Notes under the pieces: generated by a model
The model's database searches: none
What the model was told of the DNA's origin: nothing
The model's input: the letters and a program-made list of their open reading frames with translations, nothing else
Shown: piece by piece, positions 1 to 5,883 of the stretch
Numbering within the stretch: position 1 is the first letter of the stretch
Layout: every line of letters begins with the position of its first letter
Position numbers and translations under genes: made by a program
Source: Gemmatimonadota bacterium
GTDB taxonomy: Bacteria > Gemmatimonadota > Gemmatimonadetes > Gemmatimonadales > GWC2-71-9
Reading direction: 5' to 3'
DNA: 12,203 nt
Assembly (NCBI GenBank): GCA_003221085.1
Contig: QHUD01000129.1
Span: 1 to 12,203, forward strand

Positions 1-731
1 ATCCGATCGATCAGGCCGAACAGCCGCGGCGCGAGCTTCAGTCCGATCCACAGAGCCAGAAAGAGGAAAGCGACCGCCACGCCGAGGATCCGCAGTGCGC
101 CTTGCCCGCTGAACGCCGTCCCGCCCGCGAGCCCCGAGACCACACCCAGGATCACGAGCCCGATGACGTCGTCGATCACCGCGGCGCCCAAAATCAGGCG
201 CGCCTCCAGGCTGTGCAGCACCTGGAGGTCCTTCAGCACGCGCGCCGTGATCCCTACGGACGTCGCCGTGAGGGTCGCGCCCACGAAGACGGCGGTCACC
301 AGGGGGTCGGCCACGGTATGCTCGTACCCGTGCCAGCCGGATCGCCAGTAGAGAAAGCCCAGGTCGAACGGCACCGCGACACCCACTACCGCGACCGCCG
401 TCGCGGCGACGCCCACCCGCATCATGGCCTTGAGATCGGTCTCGAGCCCGATCTCGAACAGCAAAACGACGACGCCGACCTGGGCCAGCAGCCGAAACAC
501 CGGCGTGAGCGGATCGTCGGCGCCGATCGGGATCACCTTGAGAAAGCCGGCACCCAGCAGGATGCCCGCCAGGAGCTCGCCCATCACCGCCGGCTGCCCC
601 AGGCGCTCGAACAACTCGCCGGCGAATTTCCCGACGAGCAACATGATCGCGAAGACGGTGAAAAACCGGGCCACGTCGATGCCACCGGCCGCCCCGAGGA
701 CGAGGGGCACGCCCGTGGCCACGGCCCACAC
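1..731 (-). CDS. CPA2 family Na+/H+ (cation/proton) antiporter, N-terminal part
   Basis: This is an inner-membrane monovalent cation/proton exchanger; only the first 243 or so codons lie in the window and the 3' end is cut by the left edge. The visible protein is a run of hydrophobic helices. It includes the early family segment GQPAVMGELLAGILLG, the FEIGLETDL turn, a TATSVGIT stretch in the crossover-helix region, and GAAVIDDVIGL with two adjacent aspartates near residues 187-188. That aspartate pair is the ion-binding site in NapA-type members and points to an electrogenic Na+/H+ exchanger rather than a Kef-type channel, although the C-terminal half that would confirm this is missing. Start is GTG at 731 or the next in-frame GTG at 722; neither has a clear ribosome site. 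It begins 8 bases after the preceding gene's stop, so it probably shares that transcript. Confidence 0.9.
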   Translation of the reverse strand, partial: MWAVATGVPLVLGAAGGIDVARFFTVFAIMLLVGKFAGELFERLGQPAVMGELLAGILLGAGFLKVIPIGADDPLTPVFRLLAQVGVVVLLFEIGLETDLKAMMRVGVAATAVAVVGVAVPFDLGFLYWRSGWHGYEHTVADPLVTAVFVGATLTATSVGITARVLKDLQVLHSLEARLILGAAVIDDVIGLVILGVVSGLAGGTAFSGQGALRILGVAVAFLFLALWIGLKLAPRLFGLIDR

Positions 732-738
732 AGGCGGG

Positions 739-1113
739 CTAAAGCGGCTGCGTGGCCTTGGGATGGAAGTTGAAGGTGTGGTTGAACAGCGGCAGGCTGA
801 CGGTCTCGCTGTACTCGGTCTCGATCACAATCTCCCGCGGCGACGCCCGTCGGGCGATCCGGATCTGCTGGGCCTCCGCCGGGAGACCGATATCCTGCGC
901 CGCGGCCTGGATCCGCCGGCGGATCGTGCCGTCGTCGAGCGATGGGGCGAGCTGGGCCTGGGTCTGCATCTCGTCGAGCAGGCGATAGTACCGGAAGAAC
1001 AGCTCACCGATGTTGACGCCGTAGTACAGGGCCCCAACCAGGAACAACAGCGACACGAGGCAACCGGTGGAGCTGGCGCCGCGCCGAGTGAGCCGGGGCA
1101 CGTGCTTCACCAT
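739..1113 (-). CDS. Small single-pass membrane protein, unknown function (faintly DUF4845-like)
   Basis: A 124-residue protein that I do not firmly recognise. It has a basic N-terminus (MVKHVPRLTRR), one transmembrane segment at about residues 18-38, then a soluble domain of about 85 residues rich in charged helices. It ends in two likely beta strands (REIVIETEYSETVSLPLF and HTFNFHP). A short N-terminal membrane anchor, a helical middle and a C-terminal sheet ending in a 'vPLF' segment resembles the DUF4845 layout; that is only a shape comparison. Its ATG overlaps the last codon and stop of the LptE-like gene by 7 bases (CAATGGTGA), so translation is probably coupled. The antiporter follows 8 bases after its stop. 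The context suggests an envelope role, not a specific one. Confidence 0.75.
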   Translation of the reverse strand: MVKHVPRLTRRGASSTGCLVSLLFLVGALYYGVNIGELFFRYYRLLDEMQTQAQLAPSLDDGTIRRRIQAAAQDIGLPAEAQQIRIARRASPREIVIETEYSETVSLPLFNHTFNFHPKATQPL

Positions 1114-1643
1114 TGCGACTGGGCCCCATCGACCAGGTCATTGACGAGCTTCTGGAGGGCGATCTTCCGGCCCGCGACTTCCTGGGGGGGCGCGTAGTCG
1201 CCGACTTCACTGAGCCCCTGCCGCTGCCATAGCGTCTTGCCTTCTCGCTGATCGAGGATCTCGACGTCGATGGTGATCTGCACCTGGCGCTGCGTGACGT
1301 CGGTGCGGTTGACGCCCGCCTGATACGCGACCGGCACATCGGGGTCGTAGCGGGTGACCTTCCCCCGCACCACAGCGTCGGCGTTGCTCTCCCCCGCGAG
1401 CCGCAGCCCCAGCCGGCTCTGGAATGCTTCGAGCACCGCGTCGTTCACTTCCTTCGTGAGCGCCGGCTCGGCGGTCTGGTTGTCGAAGGGCAGGATGGCG
1501 ACGGTCTTGATGTTTGGCAGGCCGCCGCCGGCGAAGCCGTACAGGCACCCGCTGAGCGCGACGGCCAGCGCGCTAACGGCGCCCGCGCCAAATCGCAGGA
1601 TCGAGCACCGCGGCCGTATCGACCGAGACCACCGTAAGCTCAA
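1107..1643 (-). CDS. lptE: LptE-like LPS-assembly lipoprotein
   Basis: A predicted outer-membrane lipoprotein of 178 residues. In the family, LptE plugs the LptD barrel and helps insert lipopolysaccharide into the outer leaflet. The N-terminus is basic, followed by a hydrophobic stretch and the lipobox ALSGC with Cys33. The mature part starts LYGFAGGGLPNIKTVAILPFDNQT and continues with an alternating strand/helix pattern, including a VVRGKVTRYD strand and a long strand ending DVEILDQREGKTLW, as in LptE and related lipoproteins of this fold. No ATG or GTG lies before the signal peptide in frame. The TTG at 1643 is preceded by GAGGAGAGGG six bases away and gives a complete signal peptide, so I choose it. 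The gene then overlaps the end of the upstream lipoprotein gene by 71 bases. The symbol is based on fold pattern and setting and is moderately certain. Confidence 0.75.
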   Translation of the reverse strand: MSLRWSRSIRPRCSILRFGAGAVSALAVALSGCLYGFAGGGLPNIKTVAILPFDNQTAEPALTKEVNDAVLEAFQSRLGLRLAGESNADAVVRGKVTRYDPDVPVAYQAGVNRTDVTQRQVQITIDVEILDQREGKTLWQRQGLSEVGDYAPPQEVAGRKIALQKLVNDLVDGAQSQW

Positions 1644-2298
1644 ACCGAGCCCTCTCCTCAGGAAAATCCATGCGGGCGCGCGCCGGCATCCGCTGAGCAT
1701 CGAATTCCGTACGGCTGCGCGCCAGCACGTTGCCCTCTCGCCGCCACTCCGCCTCGAGCACGCGCGCGCCGCCGCGCGTGTCGCGGTAATCGAGCGTGTC
1801 CCCATCCTGCACGAACCGCCAGATGCGGACGCTCGAATCGGTGCCCCCGCCCCCGCCAACAAAGACCGTGGCGCCGGGCGCCGGCGGCCGCACGATCCCG
1901 AGCGCCGCCCATAGTACCCGCACCGCGGGGATGAGCGAGCGGAAGTTCTGCTCCGGATCCGCCCAGATCGCGGAATCGGCGACGATGGCAGCGGCCCCCG
2001 CGCCGAGTCCCAGCGGCCCGACGTAATCGAACCGCAGCGAATCCGGCGGTGCGACACGAGCCTGTCCGCGGCCGCCCCACCGCTTCTGGTCGTCCTGATA
2101 CTTCCACCGAAACCGGATCGCGGTGTAGCGCGTGGGCAGCGTGCCCCGACTCCAGTCAACAGCGGAGTCCCGATCCGCCGGGGGCAGCGGCTGTGGCACC
2201 AACGGCCCCGGCGGGCGCGGGCACCCGGCCAGCAACGCACAGGCGGCAATGTAGGAGAGTGCTATCCGCTGGTCAAGCGGAAAACGTTGCGGTCTCAA
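1573..2298 (-). CDS. LolB/DUF4292-like outer-membrane lipoprotein
   Basis: A 241-residue predicted lipoprotein with a basic start, a hydrophobic stretch and lipobox LLAGC (Cys26), followed by a proline-rich linker. The mature domain has a strand pattern (YTAIRFRWKYQDD, GGRGQARVAPPDSLRFDYVGPLG, then AAIVADSAIWADPEQ and a helix). This resembles the LolA/LolB fold, which binds the acyl chains of lipoproteins in transit to the outer membrane; the GPLG turn is reminiscent of LolB. I infer a lipid- or lipoprotein-handling role but cannot tell LolB from a DUF4292-type protein. Start is TTG at 2298: the codons just before it include a TAA stop, and no other usable start precedes the signal peptide. 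It lies 54 bases downstream of the thioesterase gene and overlaps the lptE-like gene by 71 bases, so the two lipoproteins are probably made together. Confidence 0.7.
   Translation of the reverse strand: MRPQRFPLDQRIALSYIAACALLAGCPRPPGPLVPQPLPPADRDSAVDWSRGTLPTRYTAIRFRWKYQDDQKRWGGRGQARVAPPDSLRFDYVGPLGLGAGAAAIVADSAIWADPEQNFRSLIPAVRVLWAALGIVRPPAPGATVFVGGGGGTDSSVRIWRFVQDGDTLDYRDTRGGARVLEAEWRREGNVLARSRTEFDAQRMPARARMDFPEERARFELTVVSVDTAAVLDPAIWRGRR
1650..1659 (-). promoter_or_regulatory. Ribosome binding site that fixes the lptE-like TTG start
   Basis: On the minus strand this reads GAGGAGAGGG, six bases ahead of the TTG at 1643-1641. It lies inside the coding sequence of the upstream lipoprotein. 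It is the reason for preferring a TTG start that lies 71 bases before the end of the neighbour, since no conventional start codon is available closer to the signal peptide. Confidence 0.6.
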
Positions 2299-2352
2299 TA
2301 GTTAAACCCGGCGTGGCGAGTCAGCACAGTGTCGAACGTTGGCATTAGGACC

Positions 2353-2769
2353 TTAGAGATCCACGGGATCCGGAATCGGCTTGAGCAAGTCGACGACATG
2401 TGCGGGAAGGCGGGTGAGGGTGTGCTGATGCGTGAGGGAGACGAGCGATGTCTGGCCCGTGGCGAGGAGCTCGCCCGTCCCCGCCCGCTCGACCGCGTAC
2501 CCAAACGTTACACGTCGGGACGCAAGCTCGCGCACCCAGCATCGCACCTGCACCAGGTCGTCATAGCGGGCAGCGGCCCGGTAGCGGACGCGCACTTCGG
2601 AGACGGCGAGATAGACGCCCTGCTGCTCGAGCTCTTTGTATGTCAGGCCCGTCTCGCGCATCAGCTCGGTCCGCGCCCGGTCGAACCAGATCAAATAGTT
2701 GGCGTGGTAGACCACGCCCATTTGGTCGGTTTCGGAATAGTTGACGCGCAGGGTTATCGAGCTGATCAC
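2353..2769 (-). CDS. Acyl-CoA thioesterase, YbgC/4-hydroxybenzoyl-CoA thioesterase family
   Basis: A 138-residue hotdog-fold protein that should hydrolyse acyl-CoA or acyl-ACP thioesters in the cytoplasm. The diagnostic N-terminal motif is clear: VNYSETDQMGVVYHANYLIWFDRART, with the catalytic Asp15 followed by Gly18, Val20-Tyr21-His22 and Tyr25. The rest keeps the family strand order (RVRYRAAARYDDLVQVRCWV, then RRVTFGYAVE and LLATGQTSLVSL). Length is normal for the family. The start is GTG at 2769, a few residues before the first strand; no strong ribosome site is seen. In Proteobacteria, YbgC often sits beside tol-pal; here it leads a group of outer-membrane lipoprotein genes. Family assignment is secure, the substrate is not. 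It is divergent from the LpxH-like gene across about 65 bases. Confidence 0.9.
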   Translation of the reverse strand: MISSITLRVNYSETDQMGVVYHANYLIWFDRARTELMRETGLTYKELEQQGVYLAVSEVRVRYRAAARYDDLVQVRCWVRELASRRVTFGYAVERAGTGELLATGQTSLVSLTHQHTLTRLPAHVVDLLKPIPDPVDL

Positions 2770-2834
2770 GCCGGGGCAAAATCCGCCGCGCGTCGCGAAA
2801 AGTCAAATACGACAGGCGCTTGCGGCCCTTCCCC

Positions 2835-3449
2835 ATGATTCCTAGCTTGGGGGCCGTGCCCGTCCCAGCCTCCCGTGTGGTGGTCGTCGCCGACGCGCAT
2901 CTCGGCCAGGTCCCGCCCGCGGTCGCAGCCACGTTTCACCGCTTCCTCGACGCGGTGCCGGATCTGGGGGACGCACTCCTCATTAACGGCGACCTGTTCG
3001 ACTTCTGGTTCGAGTACGGCTCGGTGATCCCGCGCCGTCACTTCGGCACGGTCGCGAAGCTGCACGCGCTGCGTACGCGCGGCTTCGCCATCACGTTCGT
3101 GGGCGGCAATCACGATCGCTGGGGCGGCGATTTTCTCGGCCACGACCTGGGCGTCGCGTTCCATCCCGGGGAAGCCGAGCTCGACGTGGCGGGACGCCGT
3201 GCCTTCGTGGCGCACGGCGACGGGCTGACCGAGCAGCACTGGAGCGCGCGGCTCATGCACCACGTCACGCGTCACCGGGTGACGATCCGGGCGTTCCGGA
3301 TGCTCCATCCCGACGTGGGCTCCTGGATCGCGCATCAGCTGTCCCGCAAGCTCGCGGACAACACCCGCGACCGGGCCGTACTCGACCGCGCCGAGCGGGC
3401 GCAGGCGCAGTACGCCGAGCAGCTGCTCGCGCGCCGGCCGGATATCTGA
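2835..3449 (+). CDS. lpxH: LpxH-like UDP-2,3-diacylglucosamine diphosphatase, C-terminally truncated
   Basis: A calcineurin-like metallophosphoesterase of the type that cleaves UDP-2,3-diacylglucosamine to lipid X in lipid A synthesis at the inner membrane. Numbered from the upstream TTG at 2820, metal ligands are visible in order: D25 and H27 (ADAHLG), D58 (NGDLFDFWFEYG), N97 and H98 (GGNHDRWGGDF) and H132 (AHGDG). The frame stops at TGA 3447-3449 right after LLARRPDI, where homologues continue into the GHTH motif that supplies the last two metal-binding histidines. That motif is absent in all frames here, while a matching C-terminal tail follows immediately in another frame (3446-3526). As read, the product lacks essential ligands and is probably inactive, unless the lesion is an assembly error. 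Start is uncertain: ATG 2835 is listed; TTG 2820 and GTG 2856 are in frame. Confidence 0.75.
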   Translation: MIPSLGAVPVPASRVVVVADAHLGQVPPAVAATFHRFLDAVPDLGDALLINGDLFDFWFEYGSVIPRRHFGTVAKLHALRTRGFAITFVGGNHDRWGGDFLGHDLGVAFHPGEAELDVAGRRAFVAHGDGLTEQHWSARLMHHVTRHRVTIRAFRMLHPDVGSWIAHQLSRKLADNTRDRAVLDRAERAQAQYAEQLLARRPDI

Positions 3450-3526
3450 ATCCGGGGGCCTTCCTCGATGGGGGCCGGTATGCGGTTGTAACCAAAGACA
3501 GCGTAGAACTAAAGACGTTTCACTGA
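3446..3526 (+). pseudogene. Out-of-frame C-terminal remnant of the LpxH-like gene
   Basis: Read in the frame beginning CTG at 3446, this gives LNPGAFLDGGRYAVVTKDSV and then ELKTFH before TGA at 3524-3526. This is what the end of an LpxH-type phosphoesterase looks like: a 'LNPGxW/F' turn after the GHTH segment, then closing strands. It overlaps the stop of the main reading frame and is in a different phase, so it is not translated with it. The parsimonious reading is one intact ancestral gene from 2835 to 3526 that lost a segment whose length leaves remainder 1 on division by 3, at about 3440-3446. Confidence 0.65.
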
Positions 3527-3537
3527 GACGACACATG

Positions 3538-3563
3538 AAGACGTAGCACAAAGACGTAGCACG
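3538..3563. repeat. Two tandem copies of a 13-base unit in a convergent gap
   Basis: AAGACGTAGCACA is followed directly by AAGACGTAGCACG. Weaker relatives of the unit precede it (AAAGACGTTTCAC at 3511-3523 and a GAGACGACAC piece at 3525-3534), so the stretch 3511-3563 looks like a degenerate short-period repeat. It is less GC-rich than the surroundings and lies between the ends of the LpxH-like remnant and murI. No terminator hairpin is seen here. Confidence 0.7.
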
Positions 3564-3572
3564 AAAATGCAG

Positions 3573-4373
3573 TCATCCGAGCGGAACGACTTCGACGTGC
3601 TGTAGTTTCTCCCCCAAGAACCTCGCCCCCACTTTCCGAAAGTGCGGCTCGTCGTCCGACACGACGAAGCGGTGCGTTGGGCGATTGGCCGGAGGAGCCC
3701 CGAGCCCCTGTCGCGTCAGGTCCTCGGCCACCACCTTCGCGGTCTCCTCGGCCGAGTCCACGAGCGTCACCGCCGGGCCCAGCACTCGGGCGAGCAGGGG
3801 CTTCAGGAGCGGGTAGTGGGTGCAGCCCAGCACGAGCACGTCCACCCCGGCGCGCTCGAGCGGCGCGAGATATTCCCGTGCGATCAGCTCGGTCGCGGCG
3901 TGGTCGAACCATCCCTCCTCGACCAGCGGCACGAACAACGGGCAGGCCTGCACGCACACCGCGGCGTCGGGCCGGAGCTGCTTGATGGCGCGCTCATAGG
4001 CGCCGCTCGCGATCGTCCCCGCCGTCCCGATCACACCGATCTTGCCCGATCTCGTGCCCTGCACCGCAGCGCGCGCGCCCGGCTCGATCACGCCCACCAG
4101 CGGAACGGGCGAGCGCTCCCTCAAGAAGTCGAGCGCCTGAGCGCTGATCGTGTTGCACGCGACGACCAGCGCCTTGACGCCGCGCTGGAGCAGGTAGGCG
4201 AGAATCTCACCCGAGTACCGGCGCACCGTGTCGGGCGACTTGGGACCGTAGGGGACGCGCGCCGTGTCGCCGAAATAGATCACGGACTCCTGCGGCAGGC
4301 GCTCGAACACCGCCCGAGCGACGGTGAGCCCGCCGATGCCGGAATCGAACACGCCGAGCGGGGCCGGATTCAC
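3573..4373 (-). CDS. murI: Glutamate racemase
   Basis: A 266-residue cytoplasmic enzyme that interconverts L- and D-glutamate without cofactor and supplies D-glutamate for peptidoglycan. The family landmarks are all present: GVFDSGIGGLTV at the N-terminus with the acid/base region D10-S11, YFGDTARVPYG (residues 33-43), the first catalytic cysteine in VVACNTISAQAL (C73), GVIGTAGTI (113-121), and the second catalytic cysteine in VLGCTHYPLL (C184-T185-H186). Length is normal. The start is GTG at 4373, whose first four bases form a GTGA overlap with the stop of the DUF5683-like gene, so translation is likely coupled. It is the last gene of a minus-strand operon with a lipid kinase and a membrane protein, and ends convergent with the LpxH-like gene. 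Confidence 0.96.
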   Translation of the reverse strand: MNPAPLGVFDSGIGGLTVARAVFERLPQESVIYFGDTARVPYGPKSPDTVRRYSGEILAYLLQRGVKALVVACNTISAQALDFLRERSPVPLVGVIEPGARAAVQGTRSGKIGVIGTAGTIASGAYERAIKQLRPDAAVCVQACPLFVPLVEEGWFDHAATELIAREYLAPLERAGVDVLVLGCTHYPLLKPLLARVLGPAVTLVDSAEETAKVVAEDLTRQGLGAPPANRPTHRFVVSDDEPHFRKVGARFLGEKLQHVEVVPLG

Positions 4374-4897
4374 GGATGGGGCACCGGCAGGCTGATCCCC
4401 ACGCCGCCCGGGAACGCCCGAATCTTCAAGTCCTTGGGAAAATCCTGGAGATGCGCCGAGACGAAGGCCTCGGCTCCGGAGAAGAGATGATTGAAGACCC
4501 ACAGCACGGTCCAGTCCTGGACTTCCTGCCGCTTCGCGACAGCGAGCGACGAGCCCGTTTCCTGGAGATAGCGCAGCTCGGACTTCGCCTTGAGCGTCAT
4601 CATCGCGGAGACGCCTTCCCACGCCGCGAACAGCATACCGCTGACGCGGCGGCCCGTTACCGCCTGCCCCCACCCCGGCACGAGCAGCGACCGCAGGAAC
4701 GCTCCCATCGGCCGGACGCGGTGCACGGTGTCGATAGCCACGACGACCGCGCCGGTGGTGACGAGCGGGGGCGGGGCCGACGTCGTGTCCGGCACCTGGG
4801 CGGACAGGTGGACGGCCGGACTGGCGGACAGAAGGGCGGCGAAGACCGCGCTCCATCTACCCGCCCGTCCGCCGGTCCGCCCGTCCGACCGGTTCAT
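4370..4897 (-). CDS. DUF5683-like secreted or membrane protein
   Basis: A 175-residue protein of unknown function. It has a signal-peptide-like N-terminus (hydrophobic run about residues 15-33, likely cut near LSA-Q), a proline/threonine-rich linker, then the DUF5683-type core beginning MGAFLRSLLVPGWGQAVTGR (the P-G-W-G-Q segment is at residues 74-78). A second hydrophobic segment (GMLFAAWEGVSAMMTL) and a third (VLWVFNHLFSGAEAFVSAHL) follow, consistent with a small integral membrane domain. The ATG overlaps the stop of the lipid kinase gene as ATGA, and its own TGA overlaps the murI GTG, so all three genes are translationally linked. The arginine- and glycine-rich residues 6-14 come from a GGAC/GTCC 8-base repeat that may be recent sequence expansion. 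Confidence 0.8.
   Translation of the reverse strand: MNRSDGRTGGRAGRWSAVFAALLSASPAVHLSAQVPDTTSAPPPLVTTGAVVVAIDTVHRVRPMGAFLRSLLVPGWGQAVTGRRVSGMLFAAWEGVSAMMTLKAKSELRYLQETGSSLAVAKRQEVQDWTVLWVFNHLFSGAEAFVSAHLQDFPKDLKIRAFPGGVGISLPVPHP
4810..4886. repeat. 20-base imperfect inverted repeat made of 8-base GGAC/GTCC units
   Basis: The left arm 4810-4829 and right arm 4867-4886 are complementary at 18 of 20 positions, separated by 37 bases. Each arm belongs to a run of 8-base units: GGAC plus four bases at 4802-4833 (four units) and CCGTCCGC-type units at 4865-4888 (three units). In the minus-strand mRNA the first arm begins 11 bases after the first base of the DUF5683-like gene's ATG, so a stable stem-loop could form over its signal-peptide codons. 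Confidence 0.7.
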
Positions 4898-5793
4898 TGC
4901 GCCACCATCACATTCAGTCTCCCCGCTTGCACGCGCACGGTACACTGGCGTGCTTCCGGATGGCGCAGCTCGCCGTCCACATGCAGGAGGAGCGGCCCGT
5001 CGAGCGCCTTGATGGACACCTCCCTCGTCTGAAACAGGGCGACCTCCCGCATTTTGGCGTGCGTCCCGCGCATCACCCGCGGCACTGCCAACATGAACCG
5101 GAGCAGCGAGACGCGCCGTACGAGACATACGTCCAGGCGACCGTCTCCTGGCAGGGCATCGGGGGCAACCCGATAACTTCCACCGGCCGTCGTGCCATTG
5201 CATACCTCCAGCATCATCATGTACCCCGTCTCGGCGAATCCGCGCGAGCGGATCTCGAAGCGAGGGGGGCGAAAGCGGGCGAACGCGCGGAGCACCGGCA
5301 CGAAATACGACGCGAACCCCGTGAGCTCCGGCATGGTGTTGCGGACGCGCACGACCTCCGGTCCGAAGCCGAACCCCACGCTGTTCACGAAGTACTCGTC
5401 ACAGACCAGGCCGACGTCGAACCTCGCGGTCCGGGCGGTGACGAGCCGCTGCACGGCGCGCACCGGGCTCTGCCGGTCGAGGCCCGCGAGTTTCGCGAAG
5501 TCGTTCCCGCTGCCCATCGGCACGACCCCGAGCATCACGTCCCCGCCCCCCGGGTGACGCAGCAGACCGTTCGCGACGTCGTGCACCGTGCCATCGCCCC
5601 CCACGGCCACGATGCGCTGCGCCCCCGCCAGCACCGCCCGCCCCGCCAGCTCCGCCCCGTGGCCCGGCCCGTCGGTGCGCTCCACCTCCACCGACCAGCC
5701 CTGGCGGTGGAACTCGCGCGCGATGGGATCGAGTGCGCGGGCCGCCGCGCCGCGGCCGGCAGCGGGGTTGAGGACGACGTGGGCGTGGATCAG
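4894..5793 (-). CDS. Diacylglycerol/YegS-type lipid kinase
   Basis: A lipid kinase of about 299 residues, of the DgkB/YegS/BmrU family, that transfers phosphate from ATP to a lipid such as diacylglycerol at the inner face of the membrane. Seen in order: VVLNPAAGRG near the N-terminus, the nucleotide-binding VAVGGDGTVHDV (GGDGT about residues 65-69), PMGSGNDFAKL (about 92-101), FVNSVGFGF, and the C-terminal LLLHVDGE strand. Length matches the family. No ATG, GTG or TTG precedes the NPAAGRG strand in this frame: a TAA lies four codons before a CTG at 5793, and the first internal GTG (5691) would delete the whole strand. I therefore take CTG 5793 as the start, with an ATC just after as another possibility; this is provisional. 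It heads the operon with the DUF5683-like gene and murI. Substrate is not determined. Confidence 0.88.
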   Translation of the reverse strand: MIHAHVVLNPAAGRGAAARALDPIAREFHRQGWSVEVERTDGPGHGAELAGRAVLAGAQRIVAVGGDGTVHDVANGLLRHPGGGDVMLGVVPMGSGNDFAKLAGLDRQSPVRAVQRLVTARTARFDVGLVCDEYFVNSVGFGFGPEVVRVRNTMPELTGFASYFVPVLRAFARFRPPRFEIRSRGFAETGYMMMLEVCNGTTAGGSYRVAPDALPGDGRLDVCLVRRVSLLRFMLAVPRVMRGTHAKMREVALFQTREVSIKALDGPLLLHVDGELRHPEARQCTVRVQAGRLNVMVAQ

Positions 5794-5801
5794 AGGCTTC
5801 C

Positions 5802-5807
5802 ATTATA
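5802..5807 (-). promoter_or_regulatory. Candidate -10 box (TATAAT) for the lipid kinase-DUF5683-murI operon
   Basis: The minus strand reads TATAAT, a perfect sigma-70 -10 hexamer and a rare match in such GC-rich DNA. No convincing -35 hexamer lies 16-18 bases upstream. Transcription would start at about 5795-5797, only a few bases before the candidate CTG start at 5793, which implies a leaderless or nearly leaderless mRNA. Confidence 0.45.
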
Positions 5808-5813
5808 CGCACA

Positions 5814-5843
5814 GAGGCCCGATCCGGCAGCGGATCGGGCCTC
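5814..5843 (-). terminator. Perfect 13-bp hairpin, probable terminator of the lipoprotein gene
   Basis: GAGGCCCGATCCG at 5814-5826 pairs perfectly with 5831-5843 around a four-base loop (GCAG). It lies about 40 bases after the stop of the minus-strand lipoprotein gene and just upstream of the TATAAT of the next unit, where a terminator is expected. There is no T run on either side, so it is either an atypical intrinsic terminator or an mRNA-stabilising stem. Confidence 0.65.
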
Positions 5844-5883
5844 GGGGGTCAAGCAAAGGCGGGGCCGGGACGGCCCCGGTGGA

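Noticed and set aside
102..1197. Plus-strand open frames over the antiporter and LPS genes
   Set aside because: They are shadows of clear minus-strand genes with recognisable membrane helices and lipobox motifs.
3440..3460. Programmed ribosomal frameshift joining the two parts of the LpxH-like gene
   Set aside because: The parts are directly adjacent with no slippery sequence seen, and the GHTH segment between them is missing altogether, so a shift alone would not restore a complete enzyme.
5399..5812. Minus-strand frame beginning near ATG 5803 as the lipid kinase N-terminus
   Set aside because: Its translation is Arg/Pro/Gly-rich without kinase motifs; the conserved NPAAGRG strand is in the neighbouring frame.
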